A stretch of DNA of 64,000 nt from Desulfomonile tiedjei DSM 6799. Lineage in GTDB: Bacteria > Desulfobacterota > Desulfomonilia > Desulfomonilales > Desulfomonilaceae. Under the pieces are notes generated by a model. The model saw only the letters and a list, made by a program, of their open reading frames with translations, did not search any database and had not been told where the DNA came from. Of the stretch, positions 16,991 to 26,619 are shown piece after piece. The DNA lies in assembly GCF_000266945.1 (NCBI RefSeq), contig NC_018025.1, forward strand, positions 3,786,001-3,850,000. Direction: 5' to 3'. Numbering within the stretch: position 1 is the stretch's first letter; every line of letters starts with the position of its first letter. The position numbers were made by a program, and so were the translations under genes.

Positions 16991-19054
16991 CTATGTGTCA
17001 TTATCGCGCGAAATGCCTACACGCTTCATATACCTGTAGAGCGCTCCTCGAGATATATCCAAGAGATCGGCGGCATCCTTCTTGTTACCACCGCTGCGCT
17101 CCAGGGCGCATTCACACAGCCACCGTGTGATTTCATCGATTATGGCCTGAAAGGTTTTGCCCTGGCCGAAAGAGACTCTCAGCGACTGTTCATCGTTGGA
17201 AGGCAGCAGGATATTCAGGCTGCCCTCCTGAGACAACATCAGGGCCCTCTCAACCACGTTCCGCAGTTCCCTCACGTTTCCGGGCCAGCTATAACTCATG
17301 AAACTTCTCATTCCTGCGGCGTCGATGGGAGGAAGTTCCGTGAGCTGTAGGTCCTTCGCCAGTTTGGACATGATCTCTCTCAACAGAATAGGAATATCTT
17401 CGGTCCTGTCTCGTAATGGCGGCATGGTTATCGTAAACACGTTGAGACGGTGGTACAGGGGCGATAGAAACCGGCCTTCTTCAACTTCCGTTTCGAGATT
17501 TCGGTGAGTGGCAGCAATGAGCCGTGCATTGACATGAACCGCCCTTTCTCCTCCTACACGCAGGAATTCCCTGGTATCGAGAAACGTGAGCAGCTTCGCC
17601 TGCAAGGGGAGCGGCAACTCACCAATTTCGTTGAGCAATAATGTGCCACTTTCAGCCAATTCCAAGAGCCCTTTCTTGCGGGCTCTCGCACCAGTGAAAG
17701 CGCCCGCCTCATGACCGAAGAGTTCGGATTCCGCCAATTCCTTCGATATTGCAGCGCAATTCAGCGAAAAATAAGGACCGCTGGATCTCCTGGAATGGTC
17801 GTGAATCCATTGAGCCAGGTAATCTTTTCCGCTTCCACTCTCACCCTGGAGCAGCACGAGGCTGTCCGAATCGGAAGCATAGCGAGCAGTCCGCATGGTC
17901 TCGCGCATTGCTGAAGAGGGATATTGCTCCGGCTCAGGAGGGGACAAGGTGACCTGTGCCTTTTTTCTATCGGTGATTTCCCGTGAGATGCCGCAAATCC
18001 CGACCACCTCACCGGCATCGTTCTTGAGAGGTGTTCTCACCTCATGGAACGTCAGACGGACCCCGAACAAAGTCCTTGACTGCTCCTCTTCAATGGATTC
18101 CCCTTTGAGAACCCTGAGGTCTGCTTCCCTGATGAGCTTCCCGGTTTCTTCTCCGAAAAAATCTTCTGCTTTTCGCCCCAGAATTTGTGATGAATCAACT
18201 CCGAAGATTCGCTCCATTGCCCGATTTACATGCGTGAAACGCATATCAAGGTCTTTGATGAAAATGAGGTCGTTCGCGCCTTCAAATACGGTGCGAAACC
18301 GTTGTTCACTCTCGCGCAAAGCCTCTTCGGCGCTCTTTCGGTCCGTTATATCGTAGATAACAGCTATGGTGTCTTTGCCGGGATCGGTTGGATCAAGAAT
18401 CTTTATCCTTACATGCCCGTCAAATAGGGTACCATCCTGTTTGACGAATTTCGCATCAGTTTGGGCAATTTCCTTACCATTTTTGTAGAGCAGCCTGCCC
18501 ACTCGCTCGAATTCTGCTTCTGAAGGATACAAAACTCTTGCGCTCTTTCCCGAGAATTCGTGGCTGTTCTGAAATCCGAACATTTTGGTCCAGGACTCGT
18601 TCACCCATATTATGCGCCTGTCTTGTGTCAGTCCGATACCCACGGGAGAGAGTGACAAAATACCTCTCAGAGTTGCCTCACTCTTTCGAAGACCTTCCTC
18701 CATACTTTTTTGATGGGTGATATCATTTGCGATGAGCAGAATTCGGTGTTCACCATTGTCGGTAAAACGATTCAAACGGCAATCCAGCCAGACATTCCTG
18801 TCAAAGCTTCTCACCACAAGAACTTCTCTTCGCTTTTCCCTGCCGGTAGACAGAACTTCATCTGCATCAACGAGAAGGCCGAATCCTTTCCATGAATCCA
18901 TTTCCCGAAAATTGCGTTGCCAGACTTCTTCGCGACCGGCTCCTATCATGGAGCACAGCGCTTCGTTAATGGAAATGCATTGACCGTCAGCCGTGAATAC
19001 GGCCATTCCCAAAGAAGTCGCCTCGAGTACATTTTGATGTAATCCGTAGGTCAT
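16991..19054 (-). CDS. Sigma-54-dependent activator with three PAS domains
   Basis: The 687 residues comprise three consecutive PAS/PAC units (about 10-115, 125-240 and 250-370; each ends with a DIT(D/H)..-type PAC motif). An AAA+ domain follows, with Walker A GESGSGKD and the GAFTGA loop, and a C-terminal Fis-type HTH (NKKDAADLLDISRGALYRYMKR). Walker B reads GTLLLNEIGE, i.e. Asn where relatives have the catalytic Asp of the DE pair, which may slow ATP hydrolysis. No receiver domain is present, so sensing is by PAS ligands or redox state. No obvious target operon is adjacent. Confidence 0.9.
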   Translation of the reverse strand: MTYGLHQNVLEATSLGMAVFTADGQCISINEALCSMIGAGREEVWQRNFREMDSWKGFGLLVDADEVLSTGREKRREVLVVRSFDRNVWLDCRLNRFTDNGEHRILLIANDITHQKSMEEGLRKSEATLRGILSLSPVGIGLTQDRRIIWVNESWTKMFGFQNSHEFSGKSARVLYPSEAEFERVGRLLYKNGKEIAQTDAKFVKQDGTLFDGHVRIKILDPTDPGKDTIAVIYDITDRKSAEEALRESEQRFRTVFEGANDLIFIKDLDMRFTHVNRAMERIFGVDSSQILGRKAEDFFGEETGKLIREADLRVLKGESIEEEQSRTLFGVRLTFHEVRTPLKNDAGEVVGICGISREITDRKKAQVTLSPPEPEQYPSSAMRETMRTARYASDSDSLVLLQGESGSGKDYLAQWIHDHSRRSSGPYFSLNCAAISKELAESELFGHEAGAFTGARARKKGLLELAESGTLLLNEIGELPLPLQAKLLTFLDTREFLRVGGERAVHVNARLIAATHRNLETEVEEGRFLSPLYHRLNVFTITMPPLRDRTEDIPILLREIMSKLAKDLQLTELPPIDAAGMRSFMSYSWPGNVRELRNVVERALMLSQEGSLNILLPSNDEQSLRVSFGQGKTFQAIIDEITRWLCECALERSGGNKKDAADLLDISRGALYRYMKRVGISRDNDT

Positions 19055-19435
19055 GATCTGCCGATCTCTCGTCCTTTTCGGGTCATCCAGTCTCTTCCCG
19101 AGAGGCGCTCAAGTGTTTCGAAATTACTTTCCGTGGATCGAAAGCGATCCGTTTACTCGGGTACCATAGCAAGTCAATGGTGTAAAATCCAATGATTTCG
19201 TGTAACGGCTACCGGGAATGGCAAGATGTACTATCTTATAGGGATAAGCCTTTGGAGGCAACCCTCGTGCACGAATCCGCGAACAGCGACTCGTTGAAAA
19301 TGTATCGAAAAGGACTGAGAAGGCGTTTTTTGAAAGATTCAGGATGGAAATGGATGGCTGTGCGAATCTGACATTTCTCCTTTTTGAAATGCTGTATCAG
19401 GAGAAATGCCAGATATAATTGGGATTTGCCACGAA

Positions 19436-20272
19436 TCATTCCGTATTTGCTCTCGACCCCATACCTCGTCCGGGCAAGTCCGGGCTCTTTTGTACGTTGG
19501 GATTCGTTTCTGAGAATCTACCTTTCGTATCAGCCTGAGTTTCTCTCGAACGCTTTTCGCTATGCATCATCTGTGCGTCGGTACGAGACCGTTCTCTTCC
19601 AACTTCCGGTTTATCTACAGATTTTCCCTGGCCCATTTCTTCAGGACCTCGGTCTTTTTGAGCACGTTCTCGCATAGACTCATTGGTTCCTTGTGGTCGA
19701 AAAATGTCTCTGGCGTGCCATCTTCCTTGGTCCTTGCGTTCGAGAGCTTTGTCCTGTCTCTCGTCTGAAGTTTGCTGTCGGGATCTGAGATCCTTCTTAT
19801 CGCGATCCATTTCGCTGCTGCTCTTTTCCTGCTCCTGTTCCCGCTGCCGGGTCATTTCTCGTGCGCTCCGATCCCCAGTCCTTTCGGGAGAGACAGACAT
19901 TTTGTGCTCAACATAGAAGTTGTGCACTCTCGGACGCCATTGAGAGAGAGCAGCGTCATTGAGTGTTTCAATTACCGGTGCTTCTTTTAGGACCGTGACG
20001 TCGATATCCGTGACGAGCGTGTCGCCCGAAGAGCTTCTCACGATATTCCAGGGTACCGGATAATAGCGACCTCTTGCCCCAGAGAAATCTCCTGAAAGAA
20101 CAATGTATTCTACGCATCCCCGGTCACTCAGCACTACGTTTTGTACTTTACCCAGTGTGACCCCTTGGGAGTTCTTCACCATCTTGCCGATCACTATCAT
20201 ATCCTGGCCCGAAGCTTGCGTGCTCAGAAATACCAGAAGCGGGAGCACTAATAATAGACCTATTCTTTTCAT
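19436..20272 (-). CDS. Exported PRC-barrel protein with long charged tail
   Basis: An N-terminal signal peptide (MKRIGLLLVLPLLVFLSTQASG) is followed by a PRC-barrel domain (about 25-100: MVKNSQGVTLGKVQNVVLS, then YYPVPWNIV). After residue 120 the protein is a low-complexity tail rich in Arg, Glu, Gln, Asp and Ser (REMTRQREQEQEKSSSEM), probably disordered. PRC-barrel proteins of this sort are envelope or stress proteins of unknown detailed role. It is monocistronic as far as can be seen. The 19055-19435 and 20273-20515 gaps show no further gene. Confidence 0.75.
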   Translation of the reverse strand: MKRIGLLLVLPLLVFLSTQASGQDMIVIGKMVKNSQGVTLGKVQNVVLSDRGCVEYIVLSGDFSGARGRYYPVPWNIVRSSSGDTLVTDIDVTVLKEAPVIETLNDAALSQWRPRVHNFYVEHKMSVSPERTGDRSAREMTRQREQEQEKSSSEMDRDKKDLRSRQQTSDERQDKALERKDQGRWHARDIFRPQGTNESMRERAQKDRGPEEMGQGKSVDKPEVGRERSRTDAQMMHSEKRSRETQADTKGRFSETNPNVQKSPDLPGRGMGSRANTE

Positions 20273-20515
20273 TGTCTACTCCATAATTTGATGAACGACA
20301 ACAAAGGGGCTCATCAATTCGCTCGAAGAGATAAACAATTGCCCTTTTATCTTACATAACGTTGTATATTCCTGGAGAGGGAGTCAACACCGTATGCAGT
20401 CCAGTCCATGAGACTGACGCTATATGAAAATGCATTGATATAATTCACAAGTGAGCTCTGTATTCTTATCGGAAGAGCTGAAGCAGCACGGAGATTTGAG
20501 AAAAAAAGAAAATTC

Positions 20516-21094
20516 TCATCCTCCACCCCATCTATTGAACAAGTTATGAGGAATTCCGAACTGATCCAATGCCTTTCCAACAGTCTGGTCTATAATGTCG
20601 GCAATGGTGCGGGGTCCATGATAGAATGACGGCACGGGAGGAAGGATTATCCCACCCATTTCCGTAATTGCAGTCATAGCCCTGAGATGTCCCAAATGCA
20701 AAGGTGTTTCCCTTGGAATGAGAACGAGTTTCCGTCTCTCCTTGAGCACAACATCCGCAGCTCTCACAAGGAGATTATCGTTGAGAGAAAGCGCAATCAT
20801 GGACAGACTCTTCATGGAACACGGAGCCACAATCATTCCCTCGGTTTTGAAGGAGCCGCTGGAAAGGGGAGCCGCAAGATTCTCCGGAGCATGGACCTGG
20901 TCTGCAAGCTGCTCTACTTCTTCAGGAGGCAGAGTTCCTTCCAGATTCATTGTGATACGAGCGCCATGGGTAAGAACGAGGTGTGTCTCAATGTCCTCAA
21001 TTTCTTTGAGAACCTGCAGGAGCCTTACCCCGTAGATCACTCCGCTTGCGCCACTGATTCCTACTATGATCCTCTGCAAGATATTCCCTTTCAT
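20516..21094 (-). CDS. ubiX: UbiX-type flavin prenyltransferase
   Basis: The 192-residue protein has the flavin-binding motif VGISGASGVIYGV at the N-terminus and IVAPCSMKSLSMIA. It ends its conserved core with LIPRETPLHLGHLRAM and PPVPSFYHGPRTIADIIDQ, all UbiX/Pad1 hallmarks. UbiX makes prenylated FMN, the cofactor of UbiD decarboxylases. A UbiD homologue lies in the same cluster at 24256. The start is set at ATG 21094; an in-frame GTG at 21121 would add nine unlikely residues. It is the last gene of the minus-strand catabolic cluster, 176 bp after dctM. Confidence 0.9.
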   Translation of the reverse strand: MKGNILQRIIVGISGASGVIYGVRLLQVLKEIEDIETHLVLTHGARITMNLEGTLPPEEVEQLADQVHAPENLAAPLSSGSFKTEGMIVAPCSMKSLSMIALSLNDNLLVRAADVVLKERRKLVLIPRETPLHLGHLRAMTAITEMGGIILPPVPSFYHGPRTIADIIDQTVGKALDQFGIPHNLFNRWGGG

Positions 21095-21270
21095 GCTTTT
21101 TCGTCGCTGTGTCTGAGTCACCGTTTAGAACAAAGAGCAGGTTCCTGATGCCCGCGTCGTGCGAGAAAAGTTGCTCGCACCTGACATCTTCAGGCGTTCC
21201 GAGTCACCCCAGAACAAATCGTGTTTTATTGCAGTACGTTGTTGTTTTATTGCAGCCCCGAACTCCCGGA

Positions 21271-22542
21271 TCACTGCCCGGTGTGCCCTAGCCAAATCCT
21301 GGGAAGCCACAGATAGAGCTGCGGGAAATACGTTATAATTACGAGCGCCACAAGAAAGACTCCGAAGAATGGAGGTATAGCCCGGGCGATCTCTTCAAGC
21401 CTTTTCTTGAAAATGCTCTGCATGACGAACAGGTTAAGGCCGAAAGGTGGAGTAAACATGCCTATGGCCAGGTTGATCGTGAAGACAATGCCCAGATGCA
21501 GCAGGTCTATTCCCAGAGCATTGGCAATAGGCGCCACCACCGGAGCAAGAACCAGCACAGCCGAAGTGGGATCGAAAAAGCATCCTACTATGAGAAGTAC
21601 CAGGTTCAGTATCACCAGGAACCAGAACTGGCCGAGATCACCCACAAGAGGGACCAGCATATCCGGAACACGGGCCACAGTCAGCGCTTGAGAAAAAACG
21701 GTACTGGATGCAATGAGGATAAAAATCTGAGCAGAGAGCCTTGTGGTGTCCTTGATACTGCTCACGATCTGTTTCCAGCCCAGTTCACGATACAGAACGG
21801 CGGGGAGAAGAAAAGCGTAGACAGCCGAAAACGCCCCTGCCTCCGTCGGAGTAAAGATTCCCGTGTAGATGCCTCCGAGGATTACAATCGGAAAGCTGAG
21901 AGCTGACAAACCCTGGATCGTCTTATGAACGGCCACTTTCAAATCAAAACGCTGAGAGACATCAGGTCGCGGGCTGACAAGGAAAATGTACACAGCCAGA
22001 CACCCCCCCAGGATAGCTGCGGGCACCACTCCGGCCAGGAACAGTGCACCAATAGAGACATTCGTGGCTGTGGCGAAAAGGATCATGTTGATGCTGGGAG
22101 GCATGATGATCGCCAGAGCCCCTGCTGAAGTCAAAAGGCCCAAAGCGAATCTTTCACCGTTGGTCTTTGTGATCTCTGGAAACATTACCCGGCCGATGGT
22201 GGCCGTTGCTGCAGCGGATGACCCGGAAATTGCACCAAAGATTTCGTTGGCGATTATTCCTGCAATGGGAAAACCTCCGCGAACCCTTACCAGCCATGGA
22301 ACGGTGCAGTCCACCAGGCGGCGGGAGATGGAGCTATTTTCCATAAGAGCTCCAGCCAGGAGAAAATAGGGAACGGCTAGAAGTGTGAATTTTGCCACGC
22401 CGTCGTATAGGCCGATAACGACCATATCAACAGGAATGTGATAAGCGATGACCAGAATATAGAGTCCACCGGCCAATAGCCCCAAATAAATGGGAAACCC
22501 CAGGACTAAACAGGTGAAGAGAATCACAACGCCCCAGATCAT
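21271..22542 (-). CDS. dctM: TRAP transporter large permease (DctM)
   Basis: The 423-residue membrane protein has about a dozen hydrophobic helices and typical DctM motifs: ANEIFGAISGSSAAATATIG, PPSINMILF and FTPPFGLNLFVMQS. It forms the Na+-driven channel of a TRAP transporter. The start overlaps the dctQ stop by one base (TAATG), so the pair is translationally coupled. Confidence 0.93.
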   Translation of the reverse strand: MIWGVVILFTCLVLGFPIYLGLLAGGLYILVIAYHIPVDMVVIGLYDGVAKFTLLAVPYFLLAGALMENSSISRRLVDCTVPWLVRVRGGFPIAGIIANEIFGAISGSSAAATATIGRVMFPEITKTNGERFALGLLTSAGALAIIMPPSINMILFATATNVSIGALFLAGVVPAAILGGCLAVYIFLVSPRPDVSQRFDLKVAVHKTIQGLSALSFPIVILGGIYTGIFTPTEAGAFSAVYAFLLPAVLYRELGWKQIVSSIKDTTRLSAQIFILIASSTVFSQALTVARVPDMLVPLVGDLGQFWFLVILNLVLLIVGCFFDPTSAVLVLAPVVAPIANALGIDLLHLGIVFTINLAIGMFTPPFGLNLFVMQSIFKKRLEEIARAIPPFFGVFLVALVIITYFPQLYLWLPRIWLGHTGQ

Positions 22543-23054
22543 TATGAACCTCCTTTCTCACAATTGACTACCGGAGGTTCGTCCCCATACTTGACCGCGG
22601 GGTCCAAAATACGCGGAATCATGATGATGATGAACGTTACGGGAAGGGCCAGAAACGCTATCCAAATCGGAAACCCCAGGGCCTGAGTGCAGGTCTTGAA
22701 GTTGTAGTTGTTGGTTATGACTCCGCATCCGGAGATCAGGAGATAACCGAATATGAACAACGTCAGGGCAGTCCTGATTGTATTGACCAGAAATTGCAGT
22801 TTGGGGCCGAACAGTCTGGACACAACTGTCATTCTCAACTGACTATTTTCACTCTCCAGCATACCCTGTGAAAGATACACCATCCAGACCATACTCAGAA
22901 CGGTCATCTCTTCCATCCAGGCTATGGGTCGAGCAAACAAGTAACGCATTACGACATTGAGAAATCCCATGACAGTTATGACTACCAACAAGAAACCGGA
23001 GACATTGTCCAACACTCTCATCAACGACCTAGTGAGTTTTAGAGCAGACGACAT
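22542..23054 (-). CDS. dctQ: TRAP transporter small permease (DctQ)
   Basis: This 170-residue, four-helix membrane protein has the family motif FLNVVMRYLFARPIAWMEEM and a middle WMVYLSQG. The start is placed at ATG 23054, which has AGAGAGG upstream; an in-frame TTG nine codons earlier is less likely. It acts with DctM and DctP. Confidence 0.88.
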   Translation of the reverse strand: MSSALKLTRSLMRVLDNVSGFLLVVITVMGFLNVVMRYLFARPIAWMEEMTVLSMVWMVYLSQGMLESENSQLRMTVVSRLFGPKLQFLVNTIRTALTLFIFGYLLISGCGVITNNYNFKTCTQALGFPIWIAFLALPVTFIIIMIPRILDPAVKYGDEPPVVNCEKGGS

Positions 23055-23170
23055 AGCAGCCTCTCTATTCTGTCTCAACATGGGTGAAGAGTTGTGATCA
23101 TGCGCTTGCAGAGGGGAAGATCGGTTCTTTGAGGAGACTCCTCCCCTCTGCTGATATTGGGGGTTGTCGG

Positions 23171-24178
23171 TTACTTCTCCATAGCTTTCTTTAGTCTCTC
23201 ATAGATCGGCTTTGCATCGGGATTTTCCATGAGAAAAGTCTCGTGCACGAGTGTGGAGGCATTCTTGAGTTTTTGCTGTAGCTCCGGCGATGCATCCATC
23301 ACTTTCACCCCGGATGCCACCATTTTTCTCATTGACTCTTTTTCGGTATTACGTGCGTATTGAGTGGCCTCGGGAACTATTTCCTTGGCGCTGTTGGTAA
23401 CTATATCTCGCAAGTCTGCGGGCAAGTTGTCCAACCATTTCTTATTCATCAGGAAGACGGTCACTTCAGCGCCTTTTGGTTCGGTGAAAATGTACCCGGC
23501 AACCTGGAAATACTTCAGCATAAAAAAGAACTGAGCCGCACTCTCCAAACCGTCGATCACTCCCTGCTGAAGAGCAGTGTAAAGCTCGGGAACATCCATG
23601 GGAATGCCCGCGCCGCCCCAGGCTTTGATCTCGTTTTGAAGAACTTTTGCTCCCATGACTCGCACTTTCTTCCCTTTGAAATCGTCCATGCTGTTAACCG
23701 GGAATTTCAGAAGAAGAATACGGTCACCGTAAGGATAAAATGCGGCTGCCACCAACCCTCTGTTCTGGAGATATTCCCTCAATTTGTCTCCCGCCCTGCT
23801 ATTGAGCAGCGCTGTGGCGGTCCAGACGTCTTCGAAGAAGTACGGCAGGTCGATCAATGTCAGGATATCCGAGAATCCTCCCAGGAATGCTGTGGGTTCC
23901 AGGAGCCCATGGATCGTGCCCATCTGCAATCCCTGTAACATCTGGGCATTACTGCCCAGTTGACAGGAAGGGAAGAGCTGTACTTCGATCCTGCCTTGGC
24001 TCTTGTTTTCAACCACCTTTTTGAACAGGTCCATTTCGTGGGTTTGTGGATCGTTGGTGGTAGGGGTAGCGACCCTCATGATCACTTTGTCGGCTGAAAA
24101 TGCGTTTCCGACAAAAAAGATCGTGAGAACCATGACCACCAGAACAGTCACCGACAGTGAATGCATCTTTTCTTTCAT
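23171..24178 (-). CDS. dctP: TRAP transporter solute-binding protein (DctP)
   Basis: The protein is 335 residues. A signal peptide (SLSVTVLVVMVLTIFFVGNAFSA) is followed by the DctP fold: IMRVATPTTNDPQTHEMDLF at the start, QLFPSCQLGSNAQMLQGLQ, KKVRVMGAKVLQN and LQQGVIDGLESAAQFF. The conserved Arg of R-x-M (VRVMGA) that binds a carboxylate is present, so the ligand is probably an organic acid. The start at ATG 24178 places the signal correctly; longer starts would not. Confidence 0.92.
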   Translation of the reverse strand: MKEKMHSLSVTVLVVMVLTIFFVGNAFSADKVIMRVATPTTNDPQTHEMDLFKKVVENKSQGRIEVQLFPSCQLGSNAQMLQGLQMGTIHGLLEPTAFLGGFSDILTLIDLPYFFEDVWTATALLNSRAGDKLREYLQNRGLVAAAFYPYGDRILLLKFPVNSMDDFKGKKVRVMGAKVLQNEIKAWGGAGIPMDVPELYTALQQGVIDGLESAAQFFFMLKYFQVAGYIFTEPKGAEVTVFLMNKKWLDNLPADLRDIVTNSAKEIVPEATQYARNTEKESMRKMVASGVKVMDASPELQQKLKNASTLVHETFLMENPDAKPIYERLKKAMEK

Positions 24179-24255
24179 AGCAAGCTCGTTCTTTTTGTTT
24201 ACAAACGTAATTATTGTTGGATCGACTGCTATGTCGCGCATTCGACAATAACACA

Positions 24256-25602
24256 TTAGACCAAATACTGTGATAGATTAAGTTCAGCGGCTCCCGGCAC
24301 TTCTATGGTTTCGGGAAAACCGACCAGAGGTTTTGTTGCATCGATCCCGATCTTGGTCACCAGGAATTCGTTTTCCACCGTGGGATCCAATGCATTTGTC
24401 TTGGCCTGGGGAATGATGACTACATTACCCATGGGTTTCCAGCGCGTGCTGATAGCCAGCAGGACGCTGTAATAGTCAAAGATGTCGATGTCTTCATCCA
24501 CGACTACAGCCATTTTAATGAAAGCATCGGCTCCAAATGTTGCCGCCAGTACATTTTTTGCCTCACCTTCGTGACGTTTCTTGATCCGGACGAAGCAGGT
24601 GAATCGACAACAGCCTGATGGCGGCATATACACGTCTTGCACGGTCGGACAGGCCTGCCGAACGGCTCGATATATGGAAGCCAAACGGGGAGTACCTCCC
24701 AGGAACTGATGATCGACATGCCCTGAAAACACGTCGAGATAGATTGGCTTCTTACGCATGGTAATTGCGGTTATTCTGATGTATGGATTGACTCTGAGCT
24801 TACCGTAAACAGTAGTGTACTCACCGAAAGGAGCGTCCTCACAGGTGTCGCCGGGATAAATCATGCCTTCCAGGACGATCTCTGCATCAGCGGGTACTTC
24901 CATATTCACGGTCTTGCATTTCACCAGACGGAGCGGCTCCTGCATATAGCCGCCGGTGATTTTGTATTCATCGACTCCGTACGGAACAAAACTGAGCGCT
25001 CCCATGTAGACCAGGGGATGGTGCCCGATGGTAATAGCAATCGGCATAGGCTCGTTCTTATTCATGTACTTATCGAAATTCACCCGACCGTGTCCTGTTT
25101 CTGCCAGGTGGATGCCCAATTGAGCTTTTCCCTGAAGCATGTGCCGGTACATACCGACGTTCCTGATACCGGTATCCGGATCGACCGTAACCATCATGCC
25201 TGAAGTGATGTACGGTCCGGCGTCTTTTTCGTTGTGGTACCAGATGGGAAGCTTGAACAGGTCAACATCGTCACCGGTGTAGACAACCTCCTGTACGGGT
25301 GCATTGTCGACCATCACCGGTTCCAAGGGCTTTTCTTCACGTTCTCGCAGTATTTTGTTCAGGTTGTTTCCATCAGTTCCGAAAGCAAGAGCTATTCTTT
25401 CCCGATCGGCAAACATGTTGGCAACAACCGGGATATCGGTTCCTTCCACTTTATGGAAAAGAACAGCAGGTTGTTTCCTGTCTATCTCCAGCTTGCGCAA
25501 TACTGCACATCCTTCAAATTTTCGGTCTACCTCCTTTCCAACCTCCAGAAGATGTTCCTTGTTGCCCTTAATTCGGTCAAGAAAAGATTTCAGATCATAC
25601 AT
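24256..25602 (-). CDS. UbiD-family prenyl-FMN-dependent decarboxylase
   Basis: The 448-residue protein has UbiD motifs: a substrate/prFMN region (ITIGHHPLVYMGALS), the catalytic Glu region EDAPFGEYT, and VFSGHVDHQFLGGTPR. The C-terminal part carries AVVVDEDIDIFD and WKPMGNVVIIPQAK. UbiD enzymes reversibly decarboxylate aromatic or unsaturated acids. The co-clustered UbiX supports activity. Start ATG 25602 has GAGGTGGG upstream. It is separated from the RraA genes by a 177-bp MITE insertion, so read-through may be affected. The substrate is unknown. Confidence 0.9.
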   Translation of the reverse strand: MYDLKSFLDRIKGNKEHLLEVGKEVDRKFEGCAVLRKLEIDRKQPAVLFHKVEGTDIPVVANMFADRERIALAFGTDGNNLNKILREREEKPLEPVMVDNAPVQEVVYTGDDVDLFKLPIWYHNEKDAGPYITSGMMVTVDPDTGIRNVGMYRHMLQGKAQLGIHLAETGHGRVNFDKYMNKNEPMPIAITIGHHPLVYMGALSFVPYGVDEYKITGGYMQEPLRLVKCKTVNMEVPADAEIVLEGMIYPGDTCEDAPFGEYTTVYGKLRVNPYIRITAITMRKKPIYLDVFSGHVDHQFLGGTPRLASIYRAVRQACPTVQDVYMPPSGCCRFTCFVRIKKRHEGEAKNVLAATFGADAFIKMAVVVDEDIDIFDYYSVLLAISTRWKPMGNVVIIPQAKTNALDPTVENEFLVTKIGIDATKPLVGFPETIEVPGAAELNLSQYLV

Positions 25603-25726
25603 GCTCACCCACCTCATAGCTTTCTTTGAATTTCAACAGAGTTCGTGCATAACCATCAGCGACCGGATTCCTTCTTAAAAAGGGATCCCTCTTGTTTTGC
25701 GTTGTACGAACGGCAACGATTTGCCG

Positions 25727-25903
25727 ATTACCGTTCAGTCAAACGGGGTAGAGAAAATCTTCTCCTGCGATCACGGTCCCTCCGACTTTCTAAATCCCCC
25801 CTACCCCCCCTTTACTAAGGGGGGAATTGCACGTTGCTTCTTACTCCCCCCTTTTATAAAGGGGGGCAGGGGGGATTTTACCCACGAATAACTGAATGGA
25901 TAC
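25727..25903. mobile_element. IS66-like MITE M1, copy 4 (177 bp)
   Basis: Ends ATTACCGTTCAGTC and AATAACTGAATGGATAC match the M1 termini. Exact 8-bp target duplications ATTTGCCG lie at 25719-25726 and 25904-25911. The centre differs from other copies and is a long CCCCCCTTT../..AAAGGGGGG inverted repeat (about 25793-25880). It lies inside the catabolic cluster between the RraA genes and ubiD and could form a strong hairpin in the transcript. Confidence 0.65.
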
Positions 25904-25929
25904 ATTTGCCGATCGTTCCCTCTTGCGAA

Positions 25930-26604
25930 TCACTCTTGCATCTTCTTGGCCTGCAACTTGTGGTATCCGAACTTTTCTCGCACCTCCCTGAGGCTCAACC
26001 CACTCTTGACCGCCTGCACGATGGAGTTTTCCGCCTCTTCGATAGCTTGAGCCGAGGACAAGACACCTTCGGCGATTTCCCATGGGACAACCACGACCCC
26101 GCTATCATCCCCGACCAGGATGTCGCCGGGTTTTACCTGAACATTCCCTACCGAAACAGGAACTTGCATGGCCTGGACCATTACTCGGTCTTTTCCGGTC
26201 ACCATGAATCGACCGCGAGTGAATATCGGGTATTGTTCCTCTCGAATTCCCGGCACATCGCGGCAGACCCCATCAATAACCGTTCCTTCCACTCCTTTCA
26301 TCTTCGCAGTTACAGTGAGAATATCTCCCCAAACAGTGCAGTCTGTCCGTCCGTTGTTGTCGAGGACAACAACGTCACCTGGGCCCAGGTCGTCGATGTA
26401 GTCGCCAACGGTTCCCTTTACGCTCCCGACGGGAACATACTTGACCGTAAAAGCCCTTCCGGCCATTCTAAGACCGGGAATTACCGGGGAAATTCCCAGA
26501 CATCCTCCGATCATGCCGAACGTACCAAGGGCGTCCGATATGGCCGCGGTTGAGAGAGACTTGTATTCTTTCAGTATCTCCAGACCTGGCTTCTTACTTT
26601 CCAT
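25930..26604 (-). CDS. RraA/HMG-aldolase-family protein, paralogue 1
   Basis: The 224-residue RraA-fold protein shows SDALGTFGMIGGCLGISP, WGDILTVTAKMKGVEG, DGVCRDVPGI and PGDILVGDDSGVVVVP. Members either inhibit RNase E or act as metal-dependent aldolases/decarboxylases of 4-hydroxy-4-methyl-2-oxoglutarate or oxaloacetate. Aldolases have R-D-x2-E/D; here the motif is RDVPG, without the acid. Function may thus differ from its two neighbours. It is last of three tandem paralogues. Confidence 0.82.
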   Translation of the reverse strand: MESKKPGLEILKEYKSLSTAAISDALGTFGMIGGCLGISPVIPGLRMAGRAFTVKYVPVGSVKGTVGDYIDDLGPGDVVVLDNNGRTDCTVWGDILTVTAKMKGVEGTVIDGVCRDVPGIREEQYPIFTRGRFMVTGKDRVMVQAMQVPVSVGNVQVKPGDILVGDDSGVVVVPWEIAEGVLSSAQAIEEAENSIVQAVKSGLSLREVREKFGYHKLQAKKMQE

Positions 26605-26619
26605 TGTCTTCCCCCTCGA

